Assembly (NCBI RefSeq): GCF_003626575.1
Contig: NZ_RBDY01000046.1
Coordinates: 1-45,366, forward strand
Source: Streptomyces radicis
Lineage (GTDB): Bacteria; Actinomycetota; Actinomycetes; Streptomycetales; Streptomycetaceae
Length of the DNA: 45,366 bases
Direction: 5' to 3'
Below are positions 31,743-39,620 of the stretch, piece after piece; position 1 is the first letter of the stretch; each line of letters begins with the position of its first letter. A program made the translations under genes and the position numbers. The notes beneath the pieces were generated by a model. The model was given only the letters and a program-made list of their open reading frames with translations, was not told the origin of the DNA and made no database searches.

Positions 31743-33626
31743 TCAGCCCGCGTGGGGCTCGGGGACATCTCCCTCGCGGGAGAGGAACGCGAAGTCGCAG
31801 CCGGTGTCGGCCTGCGTGATGTGCTCCTCGTACAGGGCGCCGTAGCCGCGCCCGTAACGCCGGGGCGGCGGCTGCCAGGCGGCGCGGCGGCGTGCCAACT
31901 CGGCGTCGTCCACGTGGAGATGGAGCGTCCTGGCGGCGACGTCGAGGGTGATCGGGTCGCCGTTCTCGACGAGCGCGAGAGGGCCGCCGATGTGTGACTC
32001 GGGCGCGATGTGCAGCACGCACGCGCCATAGCTGGTGCCGCTCATCCGGGCGTCGGAGAGGCGGACCATGTCGCTGACGCCCTGCTTGAGCAGGTGGTCG
32101 GGGATGGGCAGCATGCCGTACTCGGGCATGCCGGGCCCGCCGAGCGGCCCCGAGCCGCGCAGCACCAGGACGCTGTCGGCGGTGATGCCGAGGCCCGGGT
32201 CGTTGATGGTGGCCTGCATCGTCCGGTAGTCGTCGAAGACGACGGCGGGGCCCGTGTGCCGGTGGAGGTGGGGCTCTGCGGAGATGTGCTTGATGACCGC
32301 GCCGTCGGGCGCGAGGTTGCCGCGCAGGACGGCCAGCCCGCCCTGCTCGGCCACCGGGTTGTCCAACGCCCTGATCACCTCAACGTCGTGGACCCCGGCG
32401 CCGTCGAGCTGCTCGCGCAGCGTGGCGTGGGCGACGGTGGGGCGCTCGAGGTGCAGCAGCCCGGCCTCGGCGAGGCGGGTCAGCAGCCCGGGCAGGCCAC
32501 CGGCGTAGTGGAAGTCCTCCATCAGGAACCGGCCGCCCGGCCTGATGTCCGCCAGCACCGGCACGTCGCGCGCGATGCGGTCGAAGTCGTCGAGGGAGAG
32601 CGGGATGTGGGAGCGCCCGGCCATCGCGACGAGGTGGATGACGGCGTTGGTCGAGCCGCCGAGCGCGAGCACGGTGGCGATCGCGTCCTGGTACGCCTCG
32701 CGCGTGAGGAAGCGGGAGAGCGGCAGGTCGGCCCTGACCAGCTCGACCGCGCGGATCCCCGCGGCGGCGGCCATGCGGCTGTGCCCCGAGTCCACGGCGG
32801 GGATGGCGGCGGCGCCCGGCATGGTCACGCCGAGCACCTCGGCGGCCGATGCCATGGTCGAGGCGGTGCCCATGGTCATGCAGGTCCCGGGCGACCGCGC
32901 CAGACCGCACTCCAGTTCGGCCAGCTCGCGGTCGCCGATGCGCCCGGCCCGCTTCTCGTCCCAGTACTTCCACATGTCCGTGCCCGAGCCCAGCGTCTCG
33001 CCGCGCCAGTGCCCGCGCAGCATCGGCCCGGCCGGGACGAACACCGCGGGAACGTCCACGCTGGCCGCGCCCATCAGCAGCGCGGGCGTCGTCTTGTCGC
33101 ACCCGCCCATCAGCACCGCGCCGTCCACGGGGTAGGAGCGCAGCACCTCCTCGGTCTCCATCGCCAGGAGGTTGCGGTAGAGCATGGGCGTGGGCTTCTG
33201 GAACGTCTCCGACAGCGTCGCCACGGGGAACTCGAGCGGGAACCCGCCCGCCTGCCACACCCCCCGCTTGACCGCCTCGGCGCGCTCGCGCAGGTGCTGG
33301 TGGCAGGGGTTGATGTCCGACCAGGTGTTGAGGATCGCGATGACGGGCTTGCCCAGGTGCTCCTCCGGCAGGAACCCGAGCTGCCGCGTCCGCGCCCGAT
33401 GGCTGAACGACCGCAGCCCCTCGGTCTCGTACCACTGAGCGCTACGGAGGGGGCGTTGCCTCTCACCGGGCCCGGGACCTTCGGCACGACCGATGTCGGC
33501 GCGCCCCGCATCGGCAAGGCCCGCATCGGCGCGCGGCTCCCCGGCCTCGGACCCGGCGGCCTCGGACCCCGCGGCCCGTCCGGTGGAGAGCTTTCGCGGC
33601 GAAGCCACAGCGGCAGCGTCCCTCAT
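31743..33626 (-). CDS. IlvD/Edd-family sugar-acid dehydratase
   Basis: A 627-residue Fe-S dehydratase. It would convert an aldonate or aldarate to the 2-keto-3-deoxy acid. Cluster cysteines are visible in DINPCHQHL, LMGGCDKTTP and RSPGTCMTMGTASTM; further family motifs are IPAVDSGHSRMA and LSDARMSGTSYGACVLHIAPES. The branch resembles arabonate, xylonate and galactonate dehydratases more than biosynthetic IlvD. The ATG at 33624-33626 overlaps the DapA-like stop as ATGA. The first 60 residues are an unusual low-complexity extension with repeated AGSEAAGSEAG and ADAGLADAGRADIG, absent from typical family members, which start near SAQWYETEGLRSFSHRARTR. A later real start is possible. Confidence 0.88.
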   Translation of the reverse strand: MRDAAAVASPRKLSTGRAAGSEAAGSEAGEPRADAGLADAGRADIGRAEGPGPGERQRPLRSAQWYETEGLRSFSHRARTRQLGFLPEEHLGKPVIAILNTWSDINPCHQHLRERAEAVKRGVWQAGGFPLEFPVATLSETFQKPTPMLYRNLLAMETEEVLRSYPVDGAVLMGGCDKTTPALLMGAASVDVPAVFVPAGPMLRGHWRGETLGSGTDMWKYWDEKRAGRIGDRELAELECGLARSPGTCMTMGTASTMASAAEVLGVTMPGAAAIPAVDSGHSRMAAAAGIRAVELVRADLPLSRFLTREAYQDAIATVLALGGSTNAVIHLVAMAGRSHIPLSLDDFDRIARDVPVLADIRPGGRFLMEDFHYAGGLPGLLTRLAEAGLLHLERPTVAHATLREQLDGAGVHDVEVIRALDNPVAEQGGLAVLRGNLAPDGAVIKHISAEPHLHRHTGPAVVFDDYRTMQATINDPGLGITADSVLVLRGSGPLGGPGMPEYGMLPIPDHLLKQGVSDMVRLSDARMSGTSYGACVLHIAPESHIGGPLALVENGDPITLDVAARTLHLHVDDAELARRRAAWQPPPRRYGRGYGALYEEHITQADTGCDFAFLSREGDVPEPHAG

Positions 33627-34528
33627 ATGGACCACCCCCGGACGATCTCGGCGACCACCGCGCGCCGCTCCTCCGGCAGGACACTGCTCGGGGGACGGAC
33701 CGCCCGGCCGCACAGGCCGAGGGCGGCCAGGGCCTCCTTGACGACGCTCACGTTGTTGGCCGACCCGTGCTCCGCGCGCAGCTCCTCGAAGACCCGGATG
33801 GACTCCCACACCCGCATCGCCGCCGGATGGTCACCGGCGTGGAGCGCGTCGAGCATGTCCGTGGACACCCGGGGCGCCACGTTGACCAGGCCCGACGTGA
33901 AACCGGTGGCCCCGCACGCGAAGAACGGCGGCGCGGACAGCTCCGCCAGACCCGCCACCCACACGAAGCGCTCCAGGCCCGCTTGACGCGCAACGGTCGC
34001 GAACCGCACCGGATCGGGCACCGCGTATTTCACCCCGATCACATTCGGGCACAACTCGCCCAGGCGCGCGATCGTCGCGCCATCGATCGCGGCACCCCGC
34101 ACATACGGCACCACGCCGAGCTCGGGAACCGCCTCCGCGATCGCCCGGTGGTACGCCACCCAGCCATCGAGCGACACATACGGGTGCACCGGCTGGTGGA
34201 CCATCACCATCCCCGCGCCCAGCTCCCGCGCCTGCCTGGCCTCGGCGACCGCCGTGGGCACGTCGAGCCCCACGCCCACGATCACCTCGGCCGCTCCCCC
34301 GGCCTCCGCGACGGTCAACTCCACCTCGGCACGCCGCTCTTCGGCGGTGAGGGAGTAGAACTCGCTGGTGTTCCCGTTGGGCGTGATCGCCCGCACGCCC
34401 CCGTCGACAAGTCGACGGATCAGCGCCCTGAACGTGTCGTGCTCCAGCCGGTCCGCCTCGTCGAACGGGCTCACCGTGATGGCCACCACCCCGGCGAGCG
34501 CGGCACGTCGTCCGGTGAAGTCGGTCAT
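33623..34528 (-). CDS. DapA-superfamily 2-keto-3-deoxy sugar acid dehydratase/aldolase
   Basis: A 301-residue class I aldolase-fold enzyme. It has GVVAITVSPFDEADRLEHDTF at the start, ITPNGNTSEFYSLTAEER (substrate-binding loop), Tyr142 in VVPYVRG and the Schiff-base Lys167 in VIGVKYAVPDP. It is distinct from KdgD at 23020-23964. Located directly before an IlvD/Edd dehydratase, it may act on the 2-keto-3-deoxy acid that enzyme makes, either dehydrating it to 2,5-dioxopentanoate or cleaving it to pyruvate. Sequence alone does not decide. The ATG at 34526-34528 overlaps the GntR stop as ATGA. Confidence 0.88.
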   Translation of the reverse strand: MTDFTGRRAALAGVVAITVSPFDEADRLEHDTFRALIRRLVDGGVRAITPNGNTSEFYSLTAEERRAEVELTVAEAGGAAEVIVGVGLDVPTAVAEARQARELGAGMVMVHQPVHPYVSLDGWVAYHRAIAEAVPELGVVPYVRGAAIDGATIARLGELCPNVIGVKYAVPDPVRFATVARQAGLERFVWVAGLAELSAPPFFACGATGFTSGLVNVAPRVSTDMLDALHAGDHPAAMRVWESIRVFEELRAEHGSANNVSVVKEALAALGLCGRAVRPPSSVLPEERRAVVAEIVRGWSI

Positions 34529-35253
34529 GCCGTCTCCCCGTCCTGGTTCGGGCCGTCCTGGTTCGGGAAGGCCCGTCGCACGAAGCCCTCGATGTGCTCG
34601 CGCAGCAGCGCAGCCGCCGCGTCCGCCTCGCCCTCCTCGGCGCGGGCCAGGATCGCCCGGTGCTCGGCCGCCTCCCGCTCCCACGTCGGCCTGGCCTGCC
34701 ACGCCACCGACGACACAAGCGCCGCCTGGTCACGCAGGTCGTCCAGCATCCGGGCCAGCAGCGGATTGCCGCACGGCAGGTAGAGCGCGCGGTGGAAGTC
34801 CCGGTTGGCCAGGGAGCGTTCGGCGCTGTCCCCGGCGGTGGCCGCGCGTTCGAGCGCCTGGTGCGCGGCGGCCAGATCGGCCTCGCCCGCCACCGTGCGG
34901 CGCAGCGCCTCCGGCTCGAGCAGCAGCCGGACGTCGTAGACCGAACGCGCCATCGCCGCGTCGACGGTGCGCACCGCGGCGCCCTTGTACTCGCTCATCA
35001 CCACCAGGCCGCGCCCGGCCAGCGTCTTGAGCGCCTCCCTGACCGGTGTCTTGGACACCCCGAACCGCGCCGCCAGCTCCGTCTCCACCAGGGCGGTGCC
35101 GGGCGCGAGTTGGCCGGTGAGGATCACATGGGTCAGGTGCTCGAGGACGAACTGCGTCCTCGACGGGATCGGCACAGGCGCGGCGCCTGCGGACAGGGGT
35201 GCGTTCTTCAAAGGGCTGCCCTCGGGTCTCACTTCGCGTATCGCGTATCGCAT
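34525..35253 (-). CDS. GntR-family (FadR/FCD) regulator of the pectin/sugar-acid operon
   Basis: About 242 residues if the ATG at 35253 is used. The winged helix is VLEHLTHVILTGQLAPGTAL, then ETELAARFGVSKTPVREALKTLAGRGLV. The FCD effector domain follows with DVRLLLEPEALRRTV, ANRDFHRALYLPCGNPLLARML and EHRAILARAEEGEADAA, where the His and Asp metal ligands are visible. The C-terminus has a short repeat NQDGPNQDG. The 35253 start lies only seven bases from the operator, so a later start, such as the TTG at about 35210 behind GAGGG, may be the true one. It is the first gene of the operon and probably autoregulatory. Confidence 0.88.
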   Translation of the reverse strand: MRYAIREVRPEGSPLKNAPLSAGAAPVPIPSRTQFVLEHLTHVILTGQLAPGTALVETELAARFGVSKTPVREALKTLAGRGLVVMSEYKGAAVRTVDAAMARSVYDVRLLLEPEALRRTVAGEADLAAAHQALERAATAGDSAERSLANRDFHRALYLPCGNPLLARMLDDLRDQAALVSSVAWQARPTWEREAAEHRAILARAEEGEADAAAALLREHIEGFVRRAFPNQDGPNQDGETA

Positions 35254-35259
35254 ACCGCG

Positions 35260-35273
35260 TCTCGTATATGAGA
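35260..35273. promoter_or_regulatory. GntR/FadR-type operator
   Basis: TCTCGTATATGAGA is a near-perfect palindrome (12 of 14 positions symmetric), directly upstream of the GntR gene in otherwise non-repetitive, GC-rich sequence. Its AT-rich centre with GTATAT fits FadR-subfamily sites. Repression of the nine-gene operon by its first gene product is inferred. Confidence 0.6.
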
Positions 35274-35370
35274 TATGGCGTACGAGGCGCGGTGCCGACG
35301 AAGCTAGGCGGCGCTCAGCTTCACGTCAACGGTTCGGACAGGATTGGCCGCCAAGACCGTGGGAGCGCGC

Positions 35371-35404
35371 CCATTCCCCGGCGCGGGTGTGCGCCGGGGA
35401 ATGG
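35371..35404 (-). terminator. Hairpin terminator of the beta-helix gene
   Basis: A perfect 14-bp stem, CCATTCCCCGGCGC (35371-35384) with its complement at 35391-35404, and a 6-base loop GGGTGT. It lies 12 bases after the stop codon of the beta-helix gene and upstream of the GntR promoter, so it isolates the two transcripts. Confidence 0.8.
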
Positions 35405-35416
35405 CCGCGGGGTGGC

Positions 35417-36550
35417 TCAACTACAGGTGTCGCGGCTGGAGTTGTTCAGCGTGAGGTTGCGGTAGACCACGTTGGTGCCACATGGGCTCTCACGGATCGA
35501 CGAGTTGGTCACCGTGAGGTTCTGGAGCGTGATGTCCCGGTTGTTCGGGAACTCGCTCCGCGCCGCCAGCCTGATCTCGCCGCCGCCGCTGACCGTGCCG
35601 CTCTGCGCGGCGAGGTTCACGTTGTAGCAGTTCTCGATGAGGATGGCGTTATTGCCCGTGTTGGACAGGGTGATCCGGTCGATCACCGCGCCGCCGCTCT
35701 CCGAGACGCAGAAGATGCCGCGCCCGCCGCCCCTGGCGATGACCTCGCCGACGCGGATGTTGGTGGGGTAGCTGTCGCCGACACGGCCGTTGCGATTCGC
35801 CATCCGGAACGCCGCGTAGCCCGTCCCCTCCCCGGTGCCCTCGCCGTCCACGCGCTGGACGGTGGCGTTGATCGTGTCGTTGAGCAGCAGCCCCGAATAG
35901 GCGGTGTCGCGGGCCGTGACCGTGCCGATGGTCAGGCCGTCCACGCCATAGGTCTCGACGCCGTGGTTGTCGGTGCCCGAGACATAGACGTTGTCGATGC
36001 GAACGTCACGGGTGCGAACGTCGCGATTGGCGTGGTTGTCGATGCGGATGCCGAGGCCGCCCGAGAGCCTGAGGTCGATCTGGCCCAGGCGGACGTCGGT
36101 GGCGTTGCGGACGAAGATCCCGAAGTAGGGGGCGCCCGTCATGGTGAGGTTCTGGATCTCGACGGCGGTGGTGTTCTGGGTGCGGATCGGGGCGTGGTTG
36201 GCGCCCACCGAGCCCGCGACATCGACCGTGCCGCAGAAGTCGAGAACGGTGTAACTGGGCACGTCCAACGACCTGTTGGCGGGCATCTCGCCGCTGCCTC
36301 GCACGACGACGCGGGCCTTGGACGTGCGGCCCGCGGGCAGGCTGTCGACGGCGGCCCGCACGGCGGACAGCATGTCGCTGCCCGAATAGCCGGGCCCGCT
36401 CCAGACGTTGCCGTTGCGCACGGCCTCCGCCTGGTACGAGCCGCCGCCGCAGTCCTGCGCGGCGGCGGGCGTGGCACCGGCCGAGCCGGTGAGCGTCGCC
36501 GCCGTGACCAAGGCGACGACTCCGGAGAGAAGTGCGGCTCTGCGTCCCAT
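35417..36550 (-). CDS. Secreted right-handed beta-helix protein (pectin-active enzyme candidate)
   Basis: A 377-residue exported protein. The signal peptide (LLSGVVALVTAATLTGSAGATPAAA) ends near residue 33, followed by QDCGGGSYQAEAVRNGNVWSGPG. The body consists of repeated coils such as AVEIQNLTMTGAPYFGIFVRN, DVRIDNVYVSGTDNHGVETY, GLTIGTVTARDTAYSGLLLN and ITLQNLTVTNSSIRES, as in parallel beta-helix pectinases. A specific GH28 or PL catalytic set was not identified, so activity is uncertain. The ATG at 36548-36550 follows AGGAG with seven bases. It is monocistronic, with a strong terminator after it and two LacI-type palindromes upstream, so it is probably sugar-regulated. Confidence 0.83.
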   Translation of the reverse strand: MGRRAALLSGVVALVTAATLTGSAGATPAAAQDCGGGSYQAEAVRNGNVWSGPGYSGSDMLSAVRAAVDSLPAGRTSKARVVVRGSGEMPANRSLDVPSYTVLDFCGTVDVAGSVGANHAPIRTQNTTAVEIQNLTMTGAPYFGIFVRNATDVRLGQIDLRLSGGLGIRIDNHANRDVRTRDVRIDNVYVSGTDNHGVETYGVDGLTIGTVTARDTAYSGLLLNDTINATVQRVDGEGTGEGTGYAAFRMANRNGRVGDSYPTNIRVGEVIARGGGRGIFCVSESGGAVIDRITLSNTGNNAILIENCYNVNLAAQSGTVSGGGEIRLAARSEFPNNRDITLQNLTVTNSSIRESPCGTNVVYRNLTLNNSSRDTCS

Positions 36551-36615
36551 CGTTCGCTCCTGAGGGTGGGGGAATCGAGGACGACGCGCCGCCTTGGTGC
36601 GGGGGGCCACCTGCA

Positions 36616-36627
36616 TGAATCGATTCA
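36616..36627. promoter_or_regulatory. LacI-type operator A of the beta-helix gene
   Basis: TGAATCGATTCA is a perfect 12-bp palindrome with the central CG typical of LacI-family operators, 66 bases upstream of the beta-helix start codon. The regulator is not encoded next to it; the galactan LacI sites (TGTGAACG) differ, so another repressor is expected. Confidence 0.58.
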
Positions 36628-36705
36628 CTCGCCGGGCCGCCCGTTGCCCTCGGCAAAAGGATCCATGGGAGATCGCGCGCTGGACGGAGCGACGGCGCGT
36701 CTGCT

Positions 36706-36716
36706 GAAAGCGCTTG
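36706..36716. promoter_or_regulatory. LacI-type operator B of the beta-helix gene
   Basis: GAAAGCGCTTG contains the perfect 8-bp palindrome AAGCGCTT (36708-36715). This is the core of many actinomycete LacI/GalR-type sites. It lies about 90 bases upstream of operator A in the same otherwise GC-rich upstream region. Confidence 0.45.
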
Positions 36717-36774
36717 CGATCACCCGGAGTATCGCAATGCCTCCAAGGGGCGTCAAGGGTGCGGACGTTGATCG

Positions 36775-36875
36775 GTGCGTCGAACGGTGGGGGGCGGGTG
36801 GTGGGGCTGTGGCGCGTTCGGGGGTGGGGCGTTCGGTGGTGGGCCGGGGGGCGCGTTCGGTGGCGCGCCGAACGC
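36775..36875. repeat. G-rich imperfect tandem repeats
   Basis: Short units with the common word GCGTTCGG followed by runs of G recur at irregular spacing (GCGTTCGGGGGTGGG, GCGTTCGGTGGTGGG, then GCGCGTTCGGTGG). The plus strand is strongly G-biased and holds several runs of three or more G, so G-quadruplex formation is conceivable. It occupies the gap between two minus-strand genes. No function is claimed. Confidence 0.4.
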
Positions 36876-37556
36876 TCAGAGCGCCGTCGCCCGGCCCGCC
36901 GGGTCGCCCGAGCCTGACCGGTGCCCCGTGGCGAGGGCCGCGTCCAGGAGCCTGGCGGCCTCGGTGAGGCCGGGGAACGGGTCCTCCCCGTCGTCCTCGC
37001 CCCGCGCGGGTCGCGGGCAACGGTTCGCTCTGAACCACTCCTGCGCGGCCACCTGGTCGCCCGGCGCCTCGTCGAGCCAGCCGCAGTGCGCGGTGCGGCG
37101 GAGGGCGCTGTCCGCCACGATCAGCCGACGGGGCGCGCGGCCGAGCGCGGCGCGTGGCAGGTCGCGCAGCCGCTCGGCTCGTTCGGCCAGCTCGGCGCAG
37201 CGCCTGAACTGCTCCCTGACCTGCACGGCCGTGCGCACGCTGTCCATGTAGGCGCCGCCCCAGCCGGTCTGCGCGAAGAGGGCGAGGGGGCCGAACACCA
37301 AGTGGTACGTGACGGCATAGGAGTTGGCGCCGTGGCCCGCGTGGCAGACGGCCATGTAGTCCTCACCCGGCCCGGCGAGGGCCTCGTCCACGGGATGCCG
37401 GTCGAACATGTACATCGCCATCGGGTCGATGCCCCGTGTCGCGAACGCCCAGGGCCGCAACTGCCGTACGTCCCCGCGCAGTTCGTCGGGCACCGGCGGA
37501 ACCCCGAGCCCCGTCTGCTCGAAGACCCGCATCATCTCCGCTGCCCCATCGCTCAT
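36876..37556 (-). CDS. Conserved-looking hypothetical protein, 226 aa
   Basis: Starts at the ATG 37554-37556 (MSDGAAEMMRVFEQTGLGVP) and contains RPWAFATRGIDPMAMYMFDR, DYMAVCHAGHGANSYAVTYH and FGPLALFAQTGWGGAYMDSV. A basic region AERAERLRDLPRAALGRAPRR and an acidic patch ARGEDDGEDPFPGL follow. No signal peptide or membrane segment is visible and no family was recognised. The frame could be extended upstream into the repeat element, but those codons are element sequence and not credible protein. The upstream 325 bases (36551-36875) carry the beta-helix promoter and a G-rich repetitive stretch. Confidence 0.7.
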   Translation of the reverse strand: MSDGAAEMMRVFEQTGLGVPPVPDELRGDVRQLRPWAFATRGIDPMAMYMFDRHPVDEALAGPGEDYMAVCHAGHGANSYAVTYHLVFGPLALFAQTGWGGAYMDSVRTAVQVREQFRRCAELAERAERLRDLPRAALGRAPRRLIVADSALRRTAHCGWLDEAPGDQVAAQEWFRANRCPRPARGEDDGEDPFPGLTEAARLLDAALATGHRSGSGDPAGRATAL

Positions 37557-37673
37557 GCCCGGTGCCCCCTGCTCTCTGTCACCATCGACGTCGCGACATC
37601 GTGGCACAAGGGAAGCCCTTGCCGTGCGCGGCACGGCGGTGGGTGGGGGTTTGCACGGATGTGGGGTCCTGGG

Positions 37674-38391
37674 GCGGCTACGGGCTGGACGTCCTCCCGT
37701 TCGTCGTCCGCCGAGTGTCGGGTGGGGGGCGGTGCGGGTTACCGAGCGGCACCTACGGGAGGGAGGGTGGTGGGTGGCGGTCGTCCCGGTCACCGGTCGG
37801 CTTGTGGATGTCTGGGGCCGTTCGCCGAACGGGCGCGGCCGCGAAGGGTTTGCGGGCGGCCGTTCTCCCGGTGGTCGGTTGCGGTGGCGCGCACCCTTCG
37901 GGCCTGCCCTGGCCGCCCGAAGCGTTTTCATTCCTGATGTCCGTTGAGCTTATGGAGCATGCCGTCTCGGCGGTGCGGCGCTTACCTGGGCTTTATGCCG
38001 GGGCGGGTGCTCTTTTGAAACGGCGCACACTTTGTGTTGAACAGAACGTGCCGCGTTTCAGGAGAGACCCCGACCCCGGGTAAGAGGCAGATAAGGACCG
38101 GCCCGCTACATCAGCTCAACGTGCGCGCGGTGAACGACGAGAGCGGCGGCCAGGGCAGGCCCGAAGGGTGCGCGCCACCTCAGCAGACCACCGGCACAAC
38201 GGCCGCCAACTACCGTTCGCGGCCGCGCCCGTTCGGCGAACGGTCCCGGCCAGCGACGAGACCGGCCGTTTACCGAGGCGGCCGGTCACCCGACGCCCCC
38301 TCCCCCCGTAGGCGCCGAGCTCTGACCCGCACCCACCACGAAAGCGGAGGTCGGCGGACGGCGAACGGGAGGACGTCCAGCCAGTAGCCGC
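37674..38391. repeat. Long palindromic element E2 (718 bp, non-coding), inverted copy of E1
   Basis: A second member of the E1 family. Left and right ends (GCGGCTACGGGCTGGACGTC and its inverse, one mismatch) start at 37674 and 38391. The conserved 30-nt arm block is at 37887-37916 and, inverted, at 38146-38175. The 30-nt centre (38022-38051, containing CACTTTGTGTTGAACAG) is the exact reverse complement of the E1 centre at 18994-19023. The sequence just inside each arm also shows that E2 lies in opposite orientation to E1. It fills most of the 864-base gap between the hypothetical gene and the M20 peptidase gene. No convincing coding sequence was found in it. Confidence 0.85.
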
Positions 38392-38420
38392 CCCCCCTAC
38401 CCCCATCCGGCAGCGCAAGC

Positions 38421-39620
38421 TCAAAGCCTCAACACCCCCAAGTGATAAGCCGCCTGCACCCCCGGCACCGTATCGACGCGTATCCGCTCATCCGTCGCGT
38501 GCAGACCGACATGGGCGACGCCGAAGCCCGCCGTGGCGGGGATGCCGAGGCCCGCGAGGTAGTTGCCGATGTTCGACGGGCCCGCGATCTTCGGCTCGGG
38601 ACGCAGCCCGCACGCCGCCGCAGCGTCGAGCAGCGCCGTGCGGAGGGGCGAGCGTTCGGGCAGGGCGTAGGGCGGCCAACGGGTGTGGGGATCCACGCGA
38701 GTGGGCGGGGTGTCGGGCCAGGCGCGGTCGACGCGTCGGGCGGCGTCGGCCAGGAGCCGGGCGGCCGCGGCGTCGTCGAACGTGGGCACGGTGCGTATGT
38801 CGACATGCAGCGTGCAGAGATCCGGCGTCACCGAGAACCCCTCGCCGCCGGTGATCGCCGTGACCGTCACCTTGCCGGGCAGGGGGAAGTCGGCTGCGGG
38901 CGCGGGGAGTTCGGCGGAGGCGAGGGCCCGGACGAGGTCGGCGGCCTTGACGATGGCGTTGGGCGTGCCCGCGCGCCCGCCGGAGTGCGACGCCACGCCG
39001 CGCACCTGGATCCGCGCGCGGTGAACGCCGCGCCCCCCGACGACCAGATGGTCGGGCCCCGGGTAGCCGATCATGACCCCGGCGATGTCCCGTGGCGCGT
39101 CGGGCCCCTCGACATAGCGCCTGGCGCCGCCGAAGCCACCCGTGTGCTCGTCGAGGTCGAACAACAGGCTGAGGGTGCCGCGCAGCCGGTCCGGGCGGGC
39201 CGCGAGGCGGGCGGCGATGTGGCAGAAGATCGCGACGGCGACCTTGGAGTCGGCGCTGCCGCGCCCCCACAGCCACCCGTTCTCCACGTGCCCCGAGGTG
39301 GGCGGGTGTGTCCAGGCCGCCTCGTCGCCGAACGGCGCGGTGTCGAGGCAGGCGTCGAGCACCCGGCGCGGCCCGGGCCGCTCCCCCACGACATCGGCCG
39401 TGACGGCGACCGGCGCGCCGGTCGCGTCGCGCAACACGCGTGGCGCGAGCCGCCGTTCGCCCAGCCACGCGGTGAGCGTGGCGATGACGGGCTCGTACGG
39501 GTCGACACCCGCGCGGCTCGGGACGCGCACCAGGGCGCGGGTGAGGTCGACGACACCGCCATGGTCCTCGTGCGCCCACCCCATCACCTCCGCCGAGGTG
39601 GGAGGGGCGCCACCGCTCAC
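38421..39620 (-). CDS. M20-family metallopeptidase/deacylase with altered metal-site motif
   Basis: A 399-residue protein of the ArgE/DapE/CPG2 family. Seen: LTRALVRVPSRAGVDPYEPV at the start, GWLWGRGSADSKVAVAIFCHIAARL (with the bridging aspartate), LFDLDEHTGGFGGARRYVEG, the dimerisation-domain segment VRGVASHSGGRAGTPNAIVKAADL, and LHATDERIRVDTVPG near the end. The first metal motif, normally GHxDxVP, reads ACLDTAP, so a histidine ligand is replaced by cysteine. The GTG at 39618-39620 overlaps the stop of the short upstream frame as GTGA. Substrate unknown; amidohydrolysis of N-acyl amino acids or peptides is typical of the family. Confidence 0.83.
   Translation of the reverse strand: MSGGAPPTSAEVMGWAHEDHGGVVDLTRALVRVPSRAGVDPYEPVIATLTAWLGERRLAPRVLRDATGAPVAVTADVVGERPGPRRVLDACLDTAPFGDEAAWTHPPTSGHVENGWLWGRGSADSKVAVAIFCHIAARLAARPDRLRGTLSLLFDLDEHTGGFGGARRYVEGPDAPRDIAGVMIGYPGPDHLVVGGRGVHRARIQVRGVASHSGGRAGTPNAIVKAADLVRALASAELPAPAADFPLPGKVTVTAITGGEGFSVTPDLCTLHVDIRTVPTFDDAAAARLLADAARRVDRAWPDTPPTRVDPHTRWPPYALPERSPLRTALLDAAAACGLRPEPKIAGPSNIGNYLAGLGIPATAGFGVAHVGLHATDERIRVDTVPGVQAAYHLGVLRL

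Noticed and set aside
18654..38391. The possibility that E1 and E2 are fused Streptomyces linear-chromosome telomeres.
   Set aside because: The arms contain several small palindromes, but none of the recognised telomere end sequence was seen, and two inverted internal copies fit a dispersed element better.
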